Assembly (NCBI GenBank): GCA_000831005.1
Contig: CP007152.1
Coordinates: forward strand, 3,348,001 to 3,412,000
Direction: 5' to 3'
Origin: Marinobacter salarius
GTDB taxonomy: Bacteria > Pseudomonadota > Gammaproteobacteria > Pseudomonadales > Oleiphilaceae
DNA: 64,000 bases
Shown here one piece after another: positions 33,238-44,065 of the stretch (position 1 is the stretch's first letter; every line of letters starts with the position of its first letter). The translations under genes were made by a program, and so were the position numbers. The notes under the pieces were generated by a model. That model worked only from the letters and a program-made list of their open reading frames with translations, searched no databases and had not been told where the DNA came from.

Positions 33238-35271
33238 TTACATAATCCGCATGCCGGGCGTGGCGCCCGAATCCGGTGACAGGATGAAAATGTCTTTTCC
33301 GCCGGGGCCGGCCGCCAGCACCATGCCCTCTGACATTCCGAATTTCATCTTTCGGGGCTTGAGGTTGGCCACCATCACCGTCAGGCGTCCTTCGAGGTCC
33401 TCAGGTTTGTACGCCGATTTGATGCCGGCAAAAACGTTGCGCTCGCCCTCTCCAACGTCAAGGGTAAGGCGAAGCAGCTTGTCGGCGCCGTCCACGTGTT
33501 CGGCTTTGACAATTCTGACGACCCGAAGATCCACCTTCGCGAAATCCCCGAATTCTATTTCATCCGCAATGGGCTCGAGATTGGCTTCCGGGGCCTTCTG
33601 TCCTGTCGCTGCGGGCATTTCTTCCTTGGACGCGTCCAGCATTTTTTCGATCTGAGCCATATCCACGCGGTTCATCAGCGGCTTGAACTTGTTGATGCCG
33701 TGATTCTCAAGCCGTTGCTCGCGCTTGTTCCAGTCCAGCGGCGCATTCAGGAACGCCTCGGAAGCCTTGGCGGTTTCCGGCAGAACCGGCGCCAGGTAAG
33801 TCATCAGCAGGTGGAACATGTTGATGGCGTTGGTGCAGATGGCCTGCAGGTTGTCGTCCTGGCCGTCCTGCTTGGCAATGACCCAGGGCTGCTCGTCATT
33901 CACGTACTGGTTGGCGATGTCAGCCAGTTCCATGATTCGACGCATGGCGCGGCCGAACTCCCGGGCCTCGAAAAAGTCCGCGATCTCATCGCCGGCCTCG
34001 ATAAACTCTTTCAGCTTTTCATGTTCGGTGACGGTACCGAGCTGGCCATCAAAGCGCTTGGTGATGAACCCGGCGCTGCGACTGGCAATGTTGACCACCT
34101 TGCCCACCAGGTCCGAGTTCACCCGCGCGGCGAAGTCTTCCAGGTTCAGGTCCATATCGTCGACGCTGCCGGTGAGTTTGGCGGCGAAGTAGTAGCGCAG
34201 GTATTCCGGATTCAGATGGTCCAGATAGGTCCGGGCCATGATGAACGTGCCCCGGGACTTGGACATTTTCTTACCATTTACCGTCACGAAACCATGGGCC
34301 CAGACGGCACTGGGTGTGCGGAACCCGGCGCTGTGCAGCATGGACGGCCAGAACAGGGCGTGGAAATTGATAATGTCCTTGCCGATAAAGTGGTACACCT
34401 CGGCGGTGGAATCCGCCTTCCAGAAATGCTCGAAATCAATGCCTTCCCGGTTGCACAGGTTCTTGAAACTGGCGAGGTAACCAATGGGCGCGTCGAGCCA
34501 GACGTAGAAGTACTTGCCGGGTGCATCCGGAATCTCGAAGCCGAAATAGGGCGCATCGCGGCTGATGTCCCATTCCTGCAGACCAGCATCCAGCCACTCG
34601 GCCAGTTTATTGGCCACCTGGGGTTGCAGCGTACCGCTGCGGGTCCAGTTCGCGAGAAAGTCCGCAAATTCCGGCAGGCGGAAGAAGTAGTGCTCGGATT
34701 CTTTGTCCACCGGCGTGGCACCGGAGACCGCCGAGCGGGGATTGATCAGCTCAGCCGGGGTATAGGTGGCGCCACAGGCTTCGCAGTTGTCGCCGTACTG
34801 GTCTTCGGTCTTGCACTTGGGGCAGGTGCCCTTAATGAACCGGTCCGCCAGGAACATGTTCTTTTCAGGATCGAACGCCTGGGTAATCTTGCGGGTGGCG
34901 ATGTGGCCGTTTTCCTGCAACTGGCGATAAATGTATTCCGAGAACTGGCGGTTCTCCTCGGAATGAGTGGTGTAATAGTTGTCGAAGCGGATGTGGAAGC
35001 CGCCGAAATCCTGCTGGTGCTCGTCCCGGATACGGTCGATCAGGCTCTCGGAGGAGATGCCTTCCCGCTCGGCACGGAGCATAATAGCAGTACCATGAGC
35101 ATCGTCCGCACAAACGTAGTAGCAGTTCTGGCCACGCATTTTCTGATAGCGCACCCAGATATCCGTCTGAATGTATTCCAGCAGATGGCCCAGGTGGATG
35201 GGGCCATTGGCGTACGGCAGGGCGCTGGTTACCAGAATATCGCGCTGTTGCTTTGAACTCGCTTGCGTCAT
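33238..35271 (-). CDS. metG: Methionyl-tRNA synthetase
   Basis: Charges tRNA(Met) with methionine. The start is set at ATG 35271 ([20 protein letters not shown]); the open frame extends further upstream but without family resemblance. About 677 residues. The HIGH-type motif is [15 protein letters not shown], the zinc knuckle CPKC...CEAC, and the signature loop [10 protein letters not shown]. The C-terminal EMAPII/Arc1-like tRNA-binding domain starts around [19 protein letters not shown]. Intact. It is divergent from apbC across a 180-base gap that must contain both promoters. Confidence 0.97.
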   Translation of the reverse strand: MTQASSKQQRDILVTSALPYANGPIHLGHLLEYIQTDIWVRYQKMRGQNCYYVCADDAHGTAIMLRAEREGISSESLIDRIRDEHQQDFGGFHIRFDNYYTTHSEENRQFSEYIYRQLQENGHIATRKITQAFDPEKNMFLADRFIKGTCPKCKTEDQYGDNCEACGATYTPAELINPRSAVSGATPVDKESEHYFFRLPEFADFLANWTRSGTLQPQVANKLAEWLDAGLQEWDISRDAPYFGFEIPDAPGKYFYVWLDAPIGYLASFKNLCNREGIDFEHFWKADSTAEVYHFIGKDIINFHALFWPSMLHSAGFRTPSAVWAHGFVTVNGKKMSKSRGTFIMARTYLDHLNPEYLRYYFAAKLTGSVDDMDLNLEDFAARVNSDLVGKVVNIASRSAGFITKRFDGQLGTVTEHEKLKEFIEAGDEIADFFEAREFGRAMRRIMELADIANQYVNDEQPWVIAKQDGQDDNLQAICTNAINMFHLLMTYLAPVLPETAKASEAFLNAPLDWNKREQRLENHGINKFKPLMNRVDMAQIEKMLDASKEEMPAATGQKAPEANLEPIADEIEFGDFAKVDLRVVRIVKAEHVDGADKLLRLTLDVGEGERNVFAGIKSAYKPEDLEGRLTVMVANLKPRKMKFGMSEGMVLAAGPGGKDIFILSPDSGATPGMRIM

Positions 35272-35451
35272 GTTGTGGTCCGAACCTTCATTCGTCAGGA
35301 GTTGGGCGTTCGCGTTTACCGGCCTTGCTCCGGGTAAAGAACCCTTATGGCCAGAAACGGGCACAAATGATACCTTCCGAGCAGATAATTTTCACCCGAA
35401 ACACCTGTTTCCGCGCTAATAAATGCGCGTGACGTTAGACCGGAGATTCCG

Positions 35452-36551
35452 ATGGCACAGATTTCACAGCAGGCACTGGAAACCGCCGTACAACAGTACC
35501 GCGACCCCTACCTGGGCAAGGACCTGTATGAATTGGGTGCGGTGAAATCCCTGACCGCGGACGACAGCGGCAAGGTCACCGTGATGATCGAATTGCCATA
35601 CCCGTCCAAAGGCATCGCCGGCGCCCTGAAAGAGCTGCTCACCAACGCCCTCGACGACGTCGAGGCGTTGAAGGCGTGGATGTCCACGTGGGACAGAAAA
35701 TCCACTCCCACAAAGGCCAGAAAGACATCCAGTCCGTTCCCGGCGTCAAGAACATCATTGCCGTGGCCTCCGGCAAGGGCGGTGTGGGCAAATCCACCAC
35801 CGCCGTCAACCTCGCCCTGGCGCTGCAAGCCGAAGGCGCCCGCGTGGGCATACTCGACGCAGACATCTACGGCCCCAGCATCGGTATGATGCTGGGCGTT
35901 CCCGAGGGCAAACGCCCCGACACCCGGGAAAACAAATACTTCGTCCCCATGGAAGCTCACGGCCTGCAGGCCAACTCCATGGCCTTCGTCGTCACCGATA
36001 AAACCCCCATGGTCTGGCGCGGCCCCATGGTCAGTGGCGCCGTCATGCAACTGCTGCAACAGACCCTGTGGAACGAACTGGACTACCTCATCCTCGACAT
36101 GCCCCCGGGCACGGGCGACATCCAGCTCACCATCGCCCAGAAAGTCCCGGTAAACGGCGCCGTCATCGTCACTACACCCCAGGACATCGCCCTGCTGGAC
36201 GGCAAAAAAGGCATCGAAATGTTCCGCAAGGTGGACATATCCGTGCTGGGCGTGGTGGAAAACATGAGCGTCCACATCTGCAGCAACTGCGGCCACGAAG
36301 AACCCCTTTTCGGCCACGGCGGCGGCGAACGCATCGCCGAAGAGTACGACACCACGCTGTTGGGCCAACTCCCGCTGCACCTGACCATCCGCGAACAGAC
36401 CGACGGCGGCACCCCGTCTGTGGTGGCAGAACCCGATTCGGAAGTGGCAAGGCGCTACAAGGATATCGCCCGCCGGGTAGGTGCGGAGTTGTCCACACGA
36501 GAGCGAAATCTTACCGGTTCGATCTCCAGCGTGTCCGTCACTGAACACTAG
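35452..36551 (+). CDS. apbC: Mrp/ApbC family iron-sulfur cluster carrier ATPase (frameshift)
   Basis: P-loop ATPase that carries and delivers Fe-S clusters. An N-terminal DUF59-like domain of about 75 residues is joined to the ATPase domain; the deviant Walker A is SGKGGVGKSTTAVNLALAL, the Fe-S-binding CxxC is in HICSNCGHEE, and VILDMPPGTGD-type Walker B is seen (LILDMPPGTGDIQLT). The frame breaks near 35670; one base (AAGGCCGTGG or AAGGCGGTGG) joins DDVEALKA to VDVHVGQKIHS. Restored length is about 367 residues. It is divergent from metG, as in many gammaproteobacteria. Confidence 0.93.
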
Positions 36552-36608
36552 TAAAGCCCGCAACACCAAGAGGTGGACTGAGCTATAGACCACCACGAAA
36601 GCTGGATC

Positions 36609-36714
36609 GCCAGAACAGACGGGGCCTTCCGAAACTGTGAAAAACATGGATGTTTTTCTCAAGCCTACATGGACGTATCAACGGCGTGTTTCGGAAGGCT
36701 CCGTCTGTTCTGGC
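36609..36714. repeat. Palindromic intergenic element with two GGA-loop hairpins (copy 2)
   Basis: Outer arms 36609-36635 and 36688-36714 pair at 26 of 27 positions. Inside are AAAAACATGGATGTTTTT (36640-36657, loop TGGA) and TACATGGACGTA (36666-36677, loop around TGGA). Between and after the hairpins it shares CAAGC and a TCAACGGCGT-like stretch with copy 1 (17285-17404), while the outer stem sequences are unrelated. It occupies the 267-base apbC-dcd gap; the rest of that gap shows nothing I can assign. Confidence 0.8.
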
Positions 36715-36818
36715 AGCCCCCGAAGCCAGGAAGCAAATTCAGGGCCCAAGCCTTCGACAGTCATTAAGTGAACAGGTAAACTACCGCCTCTCTTTTTTAT
36801 GGATACGAGACGTCACCC

Positions 36819-37384
36819 ATGAGCATCAAATCCGACCACTGGATTCGCCGGATGTCCCGGGATCACGGCATGATCGAACCCTTTGAATACGATCAGGTCC
36901 GCGAAACCGAAAAAGGCCGCGTAATCTCCTACGGCACATCCAGCTACGGCTACGATGTCCGTTGCAGCAACGAATTCAAGATCTTCACCAACGTCCACTC
37001 TGCCACCGTGGACCCGAAGAACTTCGATGAAAACAGCTTCGTCAACTACACCGGCGACGTCTGCATCATCCCGCCCAACTCCTTTGCCCTGGCGCGCACC
37101 GTGGAATACTTCCGTATCCCCCGCAGTGTGCTGACCATCTGCCTGGGCAAATCCACCTACGCGCGGTGTGGCATCATCGTCAACGTCACACCACTGGAAC
37201 CCGAGTGGGAAGGCAGGTCACCCTGGAATTTTCCAACACCACCAATTTGCCGGCCAAAATCTACGCCAACGAAGGCGTCGCCCAGATGCTGTTCTTTGAG
37301 TCCGATGAAATCTGCGACACCAGCTACAAAGACCGGGGCGGAAAGTACCTGGGGCAAACAGGCGTGACCCTGCCGCGAACATGA
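36819..37384 (+). CDS. dcd: dCTP deaminase (frameshift)
   Basis: Deaminates dCTP to dUTP, feeding dTMP synthesis. [19 protein letters not shown] is the N-terminus, with [10 protein letters not shown] and the catalytic-site region [23 protein letters not shown]. One C near 37213 (GAAGGCCAGG for GAAGGCAGG) continues the protein as [21 protein letters not shown], the conserved dUTPase-fold segment, to the stop at 37384. Restored length is 188 residues, the standard value. It lies behind palindrome copy 2. Confidence 0.95.
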
Positions 37385-37439
37385 GTGGCAGTGCCGCAGG
37401 GGCGATTCCGATAAGTGACATCGTCAGGAGAGAGCCACA

Positions 37440-38039
37440 GTGAACGCCAATCAGTTTCTGAAAGCTGTCTCACAACTGCAGGGCTGGCGGGAATTTACCT
37501 TCCTGATGGCCCTCGCTGAGCGCTCCTTCCCCAATTACGCCCTGTTTGCGGACGCCGTTGGGCTCAAAACCGGTGCGAAAATGCGCCAATTGCTCGATCT
37601 TGGCTGGGAAATGCTGCAAAAGGACGTTTCCGAAGCGGCCATTCCCCAATTGCTGGCGAAACTCGAATCGCTGTCGCCAGATGTGAACGCCTATGACGCT
37701 TACGGTGTCTATCCCGCCTTTGATTTTTGCCAGTTGCTGGAACAGGCATTGCTGAACCGGCTCAATCCGGGCAAGCACCGCGCAACCGACGCCTCCCAGA
37801 TGGCCACCGCGACCGTCATGAACTTTGTTGAGCTTTCCGAAGGCGAAGACCTGGAAGAAGATGAGCTGGTCAGGCTATTGGACCAGCACCCGCTGATGAA
37901 AGAAGACAAGGTATTCCAGCGCGACCTGATCCTGGCCCTCAAACGCCAGCGCACGCCCACCAGCCAGTTTGTTGAACGCATCCACGGCGATGCCGCCAAC
38001 GACGGTGTGAGCAACCTGGGCATCTCGCTGAGCGACTGA
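37440..38039 (+). CDS. YjaG-like DUF416 family protein
   Basis: Cytosolic, mostly helical protein of 199 residues. The N-terminal part (LQGWREFTFLMALAERSFPNY) and the middle (DAYGVYPAFDFCQLLEQAL) match the YjaG/DUF416 family as I know it, and the C-terminal DAANDGVSNLGISLSD corresponds to the conserved SNIG end. No function is established to my knowledge. It starts 55 bases after dcd on the same strand, with GGAGAG just upstream of its start codon, and is followed by avtA. Confidence 0.78.
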   Translation: MNANQFLKAVSQLQGWREFTFLMALAERSFPNYALFADAVGLKTGAKMRQLLDLGWEMLQKDVSEAAIPQLLAKLESLSPDVNAYDAYGVYPAFDFCQLLEQALLNRLNPGKHRATDASQMATATVMNFVELSEGEDLEEDELVRLLDQHPLMKEDKVFQRDLILALKRQRTPTSQFVERIHGDAANDGVSNLGISLSD

Positions 38040-38108
38040 CCGGCAGCGCTGCTGGCTCTGGCCTACACTTGGGTGACAATCCGTTCTAATCCGGTACAGA
38101 AAAGCATC

Positions 38109-39379
38109 ATGAAACTCTCTTCCTTTGGTCGGAAATTTACCGCGGATGCGGGAATCACCTCCCTGATGGATGACCTTGGCAACGCCCTGGCGTCCGGCGA
38201 CGACATGATCATGATGGGTGGGGGCAATCCCGGCCATATTCCCGAGATCCAGGCTCGGGTCCAGCAGATACTGGCCGACATGGCCCAAAGTGATGGTGAT
38301 ACGCGCAGGCTGGTTGGTATTTATGACCCGCCCCAGGGTGAGAAGCAGTTCATTGCCTCCTTGGCTGAGCTTCTGAATCGTGAGTATGGCTGGGGATTGA
38401 AGCCGGAAAATATTGCCCTGACCAATGGCAGTCAGGCCGCGTTTTTCATGCTGTTCAATATGTTTGGTGGTGACTATGGTGATGGGGTGCACAAGCATGT
38501 CCTGTTGCCACTGGCGCCAGAGTACATAGGCTATGCCGATGCCGGTATTGAGCCCGGGCTGTTCCACGCCGTGCAGCCGGATATCTCATTCACCGACGCC
38601 CATGAGTTCAAATACCGGGTGGATTTCGATGCGGTTGAGGTAACGGCTGAAACCGGCGCCATCTGCGTTTCCCGGCCCACGAACCCCACTGGAAATGTGG
38701 TCACCGACGAAGAGCTGGCACGGCTGGAAGCCATGGCCCGCCAGCATGACATCCCGCTGATTGTGGATGGAGCCTACGGTACACCGTTTCCAAGCCTGCT
38801 GTTTGTGGATGCGAAACCCCACTGGAACGACCAGGTGATCCTGTGTCTGAGCCTGTCCAAGTTTGGCCTGCCTGCCGTGCGTACGGGCATCGTTATTGCG
38901 GCGGAGCCGGTGATCAAGGCCTTGTCGGGCATCAATGCCATCATGAATCTGCCACCGGCAGTTTTGGCGCCATGCTGGCGGAGCCTCTGGTGCGCTCAGG
39001 AGAGATTCTGTCGCTCAGCCGGGATGTGGTCTGCCCGTTCTACAAGGCGAAAATGGAGCGGGCGGTGGCGGTGTTCCGGGATGCCATGGGCGAGGACAGC
39101 TGTCGCTGGTACGTCCATAAACCCGAAGGCGCCATGTTTCTCTGGCTCTGGTTTCCGGGGCTGCCGATCAGCAGTCTGGAGCTGTATCAGCGGCTGAAAG
39201 CGCGGGGCGTGCTGGTGGTCTCGGGGCACTACTTCTTCCCCGGTTTGCCGGAAGACGGCTGGAAGCACCGCCACGAATGCCTGCGGGTGACCTACTCACA
39301 GGGCGATGAGCGCGTGGCGGAGGGGCTGCGAATCATCGCGGATGAAGTGAAGGCTGTCTGGGCGACGGCCAGCCCGTAA
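38109..39379 (+). CDS. avtA: Valine--pyruvate transaminase (frameshift)
   Basis: PLP-dependent class I/II aminotransferase, close to AvtA, which makes alanine from pyruvate using valine. The start ATG 38109 ([19 protein letters not shown]) gives the AvtA-like N-terminus; an in-frame GTG at 38073 is also possible. Segments include [28 protein letters not shown] and the PLP-lysine region [16 protein letters not shown]. One G near 38957 (AATCTGGCCACC) joins SGINAIMNL to [17 protein letters not shown]. Restored length is about 423 residues. It converges with the DUF3108 gene. Confidence 0.9.
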
Positions 39380-39388
39380 CTCACCGCT

Positions 39389-40129
39389 CTAGCGGCCCAC
39401 CTTGGCGTCGCTGATGGTCAGTTCGTACTCGCTGCCGTCAGGTTCCACCTGGAGGAAGCGGATCAGCAGGTAGTCACGCTCCGGCGCGAACCACATCAGG
39501 GACTCGCGTTTACTGTCGCTGTCGCGAACTTTCTCGGCCTTAAGTGTGCGGATGTCGTCGCCGTTGATGCGCACGGTTTCCTCGTCAACGACGGCGAATT
39601 TGTCGGTGTCGTAGTCGCCCTTGTCGATGACGCGGTATTCCATCTCGCGCTTGCCGGCCTTGATGTCCTGGCTTAGCTGCAGTTGATAGCCCATGGGGTC
39701 CATGGCGCCTTTCTCCAGCTTCATCGAAAACTTATCGCCTTCGTGATGCCCACTGACTACGTTATTTTCCCAGTCAAAATCGATCGCTTCCTCACGGTCC
39801 CGGATGAAGAGGCCGGAGAGCTTGTAGCGGTAACGCAGGGGAACCACCTGATTGTCTTCCCAGCGGAAGATCAGCGATTCGTCAATGTCCGCAACAAAGG
39901 AATCCACGTCGGTTCTGAAATGCCAGGTGCCATCGTCCCGCTGTTCCAGGATGCGGCGGGCGTCACCATTGAGGGAGATACCCTTGTCCAGGGAGGCGTT
40001 GTAGCTGAGCTTCATGGGTTGGAGGGTAACGTCCTCCTGCTCGTCCGAGGCTTGTGCGAGTGAGGCTCCGAGAAGCAGCGCCCCGGTTAACAAGGCGGGC
40101 AACGCTGTGAGGCTGAATTTCAGGGGCAT
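39389..40129 (-). CDS. DUF3108 family exported protein
   Basis: Periplasmic protein of 246 residues with a signal peptide (LTALPALLTGALLLGASLAQA). The mature part is beta-rich, with repeated short hydrophilic strands (RFRWEDN-like, PLRYRYKLSGLFIRDREEA, WFAPERDYLLIRFLQVEPDG), which matches the DUF3108 family, often encoded beside purN. Function is unknown; a lipid- or envelope-binding beta-barrel-like fold has been suggested for such families, but I see no decisive motif. It is 83 bases downstream of the purN stop on the same strand and may be cotranscribed with purM-purN. Confidence 0.78.
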   Translation of the reverse strand: MPLKFSLTALPALLTGALLLGASLAQASDEQEDVTLQPMKLSYNASLDKGISLNGDARRILEQRDDGTWHFRTDVDSFVADIDESLIFRWEDNQVVPLRYRYKLSGLFIRDREEAIDFDWENNVVSGHHEGDKFSMKLEKGAMDPMGYQLQLSQDIKAGKREMEYRVIDKGDYDTDKFAVVDEETVRINGDDIRTLKAEKVRDSDSKRESLMWFAPERDYLLIRFLQVEPDGSEYELTISDAKVGR

Positions 40130-40212
40130 GCGACTCCTCCGGTTGCAATGGCAGATCTGTCACTGAACAGTCTAGCGTGACTGGTTGCTTCCGGAGATGA
40201 CGATAAGTTTAC

Positions 40213-40892
40213 TCAGGCCGAGGCTGCTGAGTTCTCGTCCGGAAGTACCACCGGTCGATTCAGTGGCTGACCGTCGAACACTACATAGTCGGTGCCCAGT
40301 TGAATGCGTCCCTCACAGAACCAGCGCACGACGATTGGGTAAAGCACGTGTTCTTTCTCCTGGACTTTCTCGGCCAGGGATTCCGGGGTGTCGTCCGGGG
40401 ATATGCTCACTTCTGCCTGGGCAATCACCGGCCCGCCATCCAGTTCTTCGGTGACAAAATGAATGGACACGCCGTGGGTTGTTTCGCCAGCGGCCAGTGC
40501 ACGCTGATGGGTCTTCAGCCCGGTGTACTTGGGCAGAAGGGAAGGGTGCACGTTCAGCATGGTGCCACGCAGTCCCGCACGAAATCCGTGGTCAGGATGC
40601 GCATGAAGCCCGCCAGGACGATCAGGTCCGGGTTGTGACGGCGAATCTCCGCCATCAGTGCGCCGTCGAACTCCTCGCGGGAACCGTAATGGGTGTGATC
40701 CACGGTGAAGGTGTCGATGTTGGCCTGGGCTGCCCTCTCCAGAGCGAAGGCGCCAGGGCGGTTGCACCCTACCGCAACGATCTGGCCGGGAAAGTCCCGC
40801 TCCCGGCTGGCGTTGATGAGAGCCTGAAGGTTGGTGCCGCTGCCGGAAGCCAGGACCAGGATGCGTGGGGCGGTTACGGAATCTGCCTTCAT
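40213..40892 (-). CDS. purN: Phosphoribosylglycinamide formyltransferase (frameshift)
   Basis: Transfers a formyl group from 10-formyl-THF to GAR in purine synthesis. The N-terminal [16 protein letters not shown] holds the phosphate loop; [13 protein letters not shown] is conserved; after one C near 40574 (GACTGCCGTGG) the protein continues [22 protein letters not shown], with the catalytic Asn-His-Asp set completed by [13 protein letters not shown]. Restored length is about 226 residues. The start overlaps the purM stop by four bases (ATGA), the standard purM-purN coupling. The C-terminus has a short Ala-rich tail. Confidence 0.95.
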
Positions 40893-41953
40893 GCCGACAA
40901 CAGCCCTGGCGCATAACGTACTGATGCAGAGGCCGTGGCGTCGTCAGAGGCTTCAATGATGCCGACCTGCCAGACTTTTTCACCCAGAGCGTTCAGCGTA
41001 TCAAGGGCCAGTTCGCGCTGGTTTGCAGGGATGCATACAACCATACCGACGCCACAGTTGAAGGTGCGGTACATTTCTTCGCTGGCAACGCCGCCGGCAT
41101 CCTTCAGCCATTGGAACACCGGGGGTAGCTGCCAGCTGTCCGTATCGATGGCTGCAACCATGCCATCAGGCAGAACCCGGGGAATGTTCTCCGGAAGGCC
41201 GCCGCCAGTGATGTGGGACAGCGCACGAACGTCCACTTCGCGGACGAGCTGGAGCAGGTTTTTCACATAAATGCGGGTGGGCGCCATTAGGGCATCCGCG
41301 AGGGTGACGTCGGCAACCGTCTGGTTCAGGTCAGCGTTACTGACTTCCAGGATCTTGCGGATCAGGGAGTAACCATTGGAATGCGGGCCGGAAGAACCCA
41401 GGGCGAGCAGAACGTCGCCAGCCTGCACGCGGCTGCCATCAATTATCTCGCTGCGCTCTGCCACACCCACACAGAAACCGGCCAGATCGTAGTCGTCCCC
41501 TTCGTACATGCCCGGCATTTCCGCCGTCTCGCCGCCCACCAGGGAGCAGCCGGCCTGTTCACAGCCAGCGCCAATGCCGTCGACAACCTGGGCGGCCACG
41601 TCGACATTCAGCTTGCCGGTAGCGTAATAGTCCAGGAAGAACAGGGGTTCGGCCCCGCCTACCACCAGGTCGTTGACACACATGGCCACAAGGTCAATGC
41701 CAATGGTGTCGTGCTTCTGGAGTTGCATCGCAAGTCGAAGCTTGGTGCCGACGCCGTCGGTGCCTGATACCAGCACCGGCTCATTGTAGCCAGGGGGAAT
41801 GGCCACCATGGCGCCAAAGCCACCGAGGCCGCCAAGGACTTCCGGGCGACGTGTGCGCGCCGCGGTATTCTTGATGCGGTCGACGAGTTCGTTACCAGCA
41901 TCGATATCAACGCCGGCATCACGATAGGTGAGGGAGGGCTTCTGTTCGCTCAT
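40889..41953 (-). CDS. purM: Phosphoribosylformylglycinamidine cyclo-ligase
   Basis: Closes the imidazole ring in purine synthesis (AIR synthetase). Intact, 354 residues. Family segments are [57 protein letters not shown] and [16 protein letters not shown]. Upstream of the shared purM-purN unit is a 199-base gap facing the DUF2066 gene; no PurR-like operator is obvious to me. Confidence 0.97.
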   Translation of the reverse strand: MSEQKPSLTYRDAGVDIDAGNELVDRIKNTAARTRRPEVLGGLGGFGAMVAIPPGYNEPVLVSGTDGVGTKLRLAMQLQKHDTIGIDLVAMCVNDLVVGGAEPLFFLDYYATGKLNVDVAAQVVDGIGAGCEQAGCSLVGGETAEMPGMYEGDDYDLAGFCVGVAERSEIIDGSRVQAGDVLLALGSSGPHSNGYSLIRKILEVSNADLNQTVADVTLADALMAPTRIYVKNLLQLVREVDVRALSHITGGGLPENIPRVLPDGMVAAIDTDSWQLPPVFQWLKDAGGVASEEMYRTFNCGVGMVVCIPANQRELALDTLNALGEKVWQVGIIEASDDATASASVRYAPGLLSA

Positions 41954-42152
41954 GGTGTGTTTAACCGTTTGGACAGTGGGACAGGCGGCGGATTTTAACA
42001 GGTGCGGAACGGCGCTCCAAATGCAATTGCCCCGTTTGTCACCCTTAAAGGCAGTGTGGCACCGGATTGACTTTCTGCAATCCCGGTTAGCTACTCACAC
42101 CAGGGGGCTTGGTGTATCCTATGCGCCATTAAGACGAATCGCAGGGTGTTTC

Positions 42153-43511
42153 ATGCCAGACTCAGGAAAAATCTCGATGCAGGCAGTGCGGATAGTCCGT
42201 CAGTCACTCCGGTTGTTTGGAGTATTGGCGCTGATGGCCGCGCCAGCGGCAGCTGTTACCGTTACCGGCCTTTACTCGGTGGAAGTGCCCGTCGCTGGCT
42301 CGCAGCCTCAGGAACTTGAGCAGGGCTATGCGGACGGCCTGAGCCGGGTGTTTGTGCGCGTTTCCGGCACCCGCGACGTGCTGCGCAACGAAGGCGTTGA
42401 AGAACTCCTGGCGAACGCCGAATCGCTGCTTCAGTCCTACCAGTTCTTACGCTCCGATACGGGAAATCACAGGCTACGGATGAGCTTCGGCGCGGTCGGC
42501 GTCAACCGTGCGCTGGCGTCCGCGGATGCACCGGTCTGGGGCGCGAATCGGCCGCTGACGCTGGCCTGGATCGCGGTCGAAGAAGGCGGGCGCCGTACCT
42601 TGGTTCATCAGGGAAGCGACAGTACAGGGACGGGCGCCGACGAACAGTGGCGTCGCGTTTTTCAGGACGCGGCGGTTGACCGGGGTTTGCCGGTGGGGCT
42701 TCCTCCCGCAAGATACCGGGACGACCGTGAACTGTTGTCGGACATATGGGGACAGTTTACATCCAGTGTTCGCAGATCGTCCGAGGATATGGAGCATGAC
42801 CTGATGTCGCTGGTACGGGTCAGCCGTTCCGGATCACAGTGGCGTGCCGGATGGGTGTTTGACGGTATGGGGCTGGATAGTACGGAGCAATCGGTGACCG
42901 CCGACACGCCGCAAGCTCTGGCTGCTGCCGTGGTCGGGCGCTGGGCGGAAATGTTTGCCGATCGTTATGCGGTTGCGGGCAGTGATGTCGGCGAGTCTCC
43001 ACAGGTGGACATCGTTGTGCATGGAGTCAGCAATCTGAAGGATTACGCCCGTGTGAATGGGGTTCTCAAAAACCTGTCGCCCGTGGTCGATGCGGGTGCC
43101 ACCAGAGCGCGGAAGGACCAACTGACGCTCAGGGTTGCCTTTTCAGGGGAGATGGAGCAGCTGAAGCAGTACATTGCCCTGGACCCGCGGCTGGTTCCGC
43201 TTTCAGACGCCGAGGTCTCACGCATGCCCACAGGTGATGAGCGTCAACCCGGTGGTCAGGCGCAGGCCCAATCGGTGCAGCAGGCCCCGCAAGGCGGTAT
43301 TGCACTGGCGGAACAGAGCACGGAGAGCGCTGCGGCCTCCGCCAACCCGCTGTTCGTTTACCAGCCTCTACTGGCAAACGAGGAAGAGTCAGAACAGGCG
43401 TTCGAGTCACTCTATCAGGTGCTTCATTACCGCTGGCAGCCTGCTCCATCGTCGAGTCGGAAGACGGGGAATAATATCGCGGTGTTCGGTATTAGGGGAG
43501 TCATGTCATGA
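42153..43511 (+). CDS. DUF2066 family exported protein
   Basis: Predicted exported protein of about 452 residues. The start is placed at ATG 42153, with AGGGTG about six bases upstream; the open frame reaches further but into the purM start, and ATG 42177 is a possible alternative. A hydrophobic signal (LRLFGVLALMAAPAAAVTV) is followed by VEVPVAGSQPQELEQGYADGL, a typical DUF2066 opening. The last 100 residues include a Gln/Ala/Ser-rich stretch. In gammaproteobacteria this family sits between purM and hda, as here; function is unknown. It overlaps the next gene by four bases (ATGA). Confidence 0.8.
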   Translation: MPDSGKISMQAVRIVRQSLRLFGVLALMAAPAAAVTVTGLYSVEVPVAGSQPQELEQGYADGLSRVFVRVSGTRDVLRNEGVEELLANAESLLQSYQFLRSDTGNHRLRMSFGAVGVNRALASADAPVWGANRPLTLAWIAVEEGGRRTLVHQGSDSTGTGADEQWRRVFQDAAVDRGLPVGLPPARYRDDRELLSDIWGQFTSSVRRSSEDMEHDLMSLVRVSRSGSQWRAGWVFDGMGLDSTEQSVTADTPQALAAAVVGRWAEMFADRYAVAGSDVGESPQVDIVVHGVSNLKDYARVNGVLKNLSPVVDAGATRARKDQLTLRVAFSGEMEQLKQYIALDPRLVPLSDAEVSRMPTGDERQPGGQAQAQSVQQAPQGGIALAEQSTESAAASANPLFVYQPLLANEEESEQAFESLYQVLHYRWQPAPSSSRKTGNNIAVFGIRGVMS

Positions 43512-44065
43512 CGCACCGCTGGCGCTGGATTCCAAATGCGCTGACGTTTTTGCGCATTTTGCTGATTGCTCCTTTTGCGGCAGCCCTTATGGCCAAGGAA
43601 TATCGTTTTGCCCTGGTGATATTTTTTCTGGCATCCGCAACGGATGCCTTTGATGGTTTCCTAGCTCGTCACTACAACTGGCGAACCCGGCTTGGCGCCA
43701 TTGCCGACCCATTGGCGGACAAGGCACTGCTGATCACCACCTATCTGATGCTGGCTATAACTGGCGTACTCCCGGCCTGGCTGTTCTGGTTGGTGCTGGG
43801 CCGGGATCTCCTGATCGTGTGTGGTGGGCTGGCGTTTCATTACGGTGTCGGTCGCTTTGAAATGCAGCCGAGCCTGCCCGGCAAACTTAACACCCTGATC
43901 CAGATTCTGGTGGCCCTCGCGATCATCATTCTGCTGGCGGATTTGCCGATGCAACCGTGGGTTATGGACGTTGGCATTCTGCTGGTGGCGGCCTCAGCCA
44001 TTTTCAGCGGTGCGCACTATATCGGCGTATGGAGTCTGAGGGCATGGAGGGCAAAGAGGCAGTGA
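43508..44065 (+). CDS. CDP-alcohol phosphatidyltransferase family membrane protein
   Basis: Membrane enzyme of 185 residues that transfers a phosphatidyl group from CDP-diacylglycerol to an alcohol. The diagnostic motif D-x2-D-G-x2-A-R-x8-G-x3-D-x3-D is complete: DAFDGFLARHYNWRTRLGA continuing IADPLAD (about residues 46-70). About five membrane segments. It resembles PgsA but is not clearly the main phosphatidylglycerophosphate synthase; the alcohol substrate cannot be told. It is coupled to DUF2066 upstream (ATGA) and to hda downstream (GTGA). Confidence 0.85.
   Translation: MTHRWRWIPNALTFLRILLIAPFAAALMAKEYRFALVIFFLASATDAFDGFLARHYNWRTRLGAIADPLADKALLITTYLMLAITGVLPAWLFWLVLGRDLLIVCGGLAFHYGVGRFEMQPSLPGKLNTLIQILVALAIIILLADLPMQPWVMDVGILLVAASAIFSGAHYIGVWSLRAWRAKRQ

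Noticed and set aside
33496..35256. 586-residue open frame antisense to metG
   Set aside because: The minus strand encodes an intact methionyl-tRNA synthetase; the antisense frame is explained by codon bias and has no ribosome site or family features.
37157..37357. Truncated dcd as a shortened functional variant
   Set aside because: The lost C-terminal half holds conserved dUTPase-fold strands, and it is present one frame over with the standard 188-residue total.
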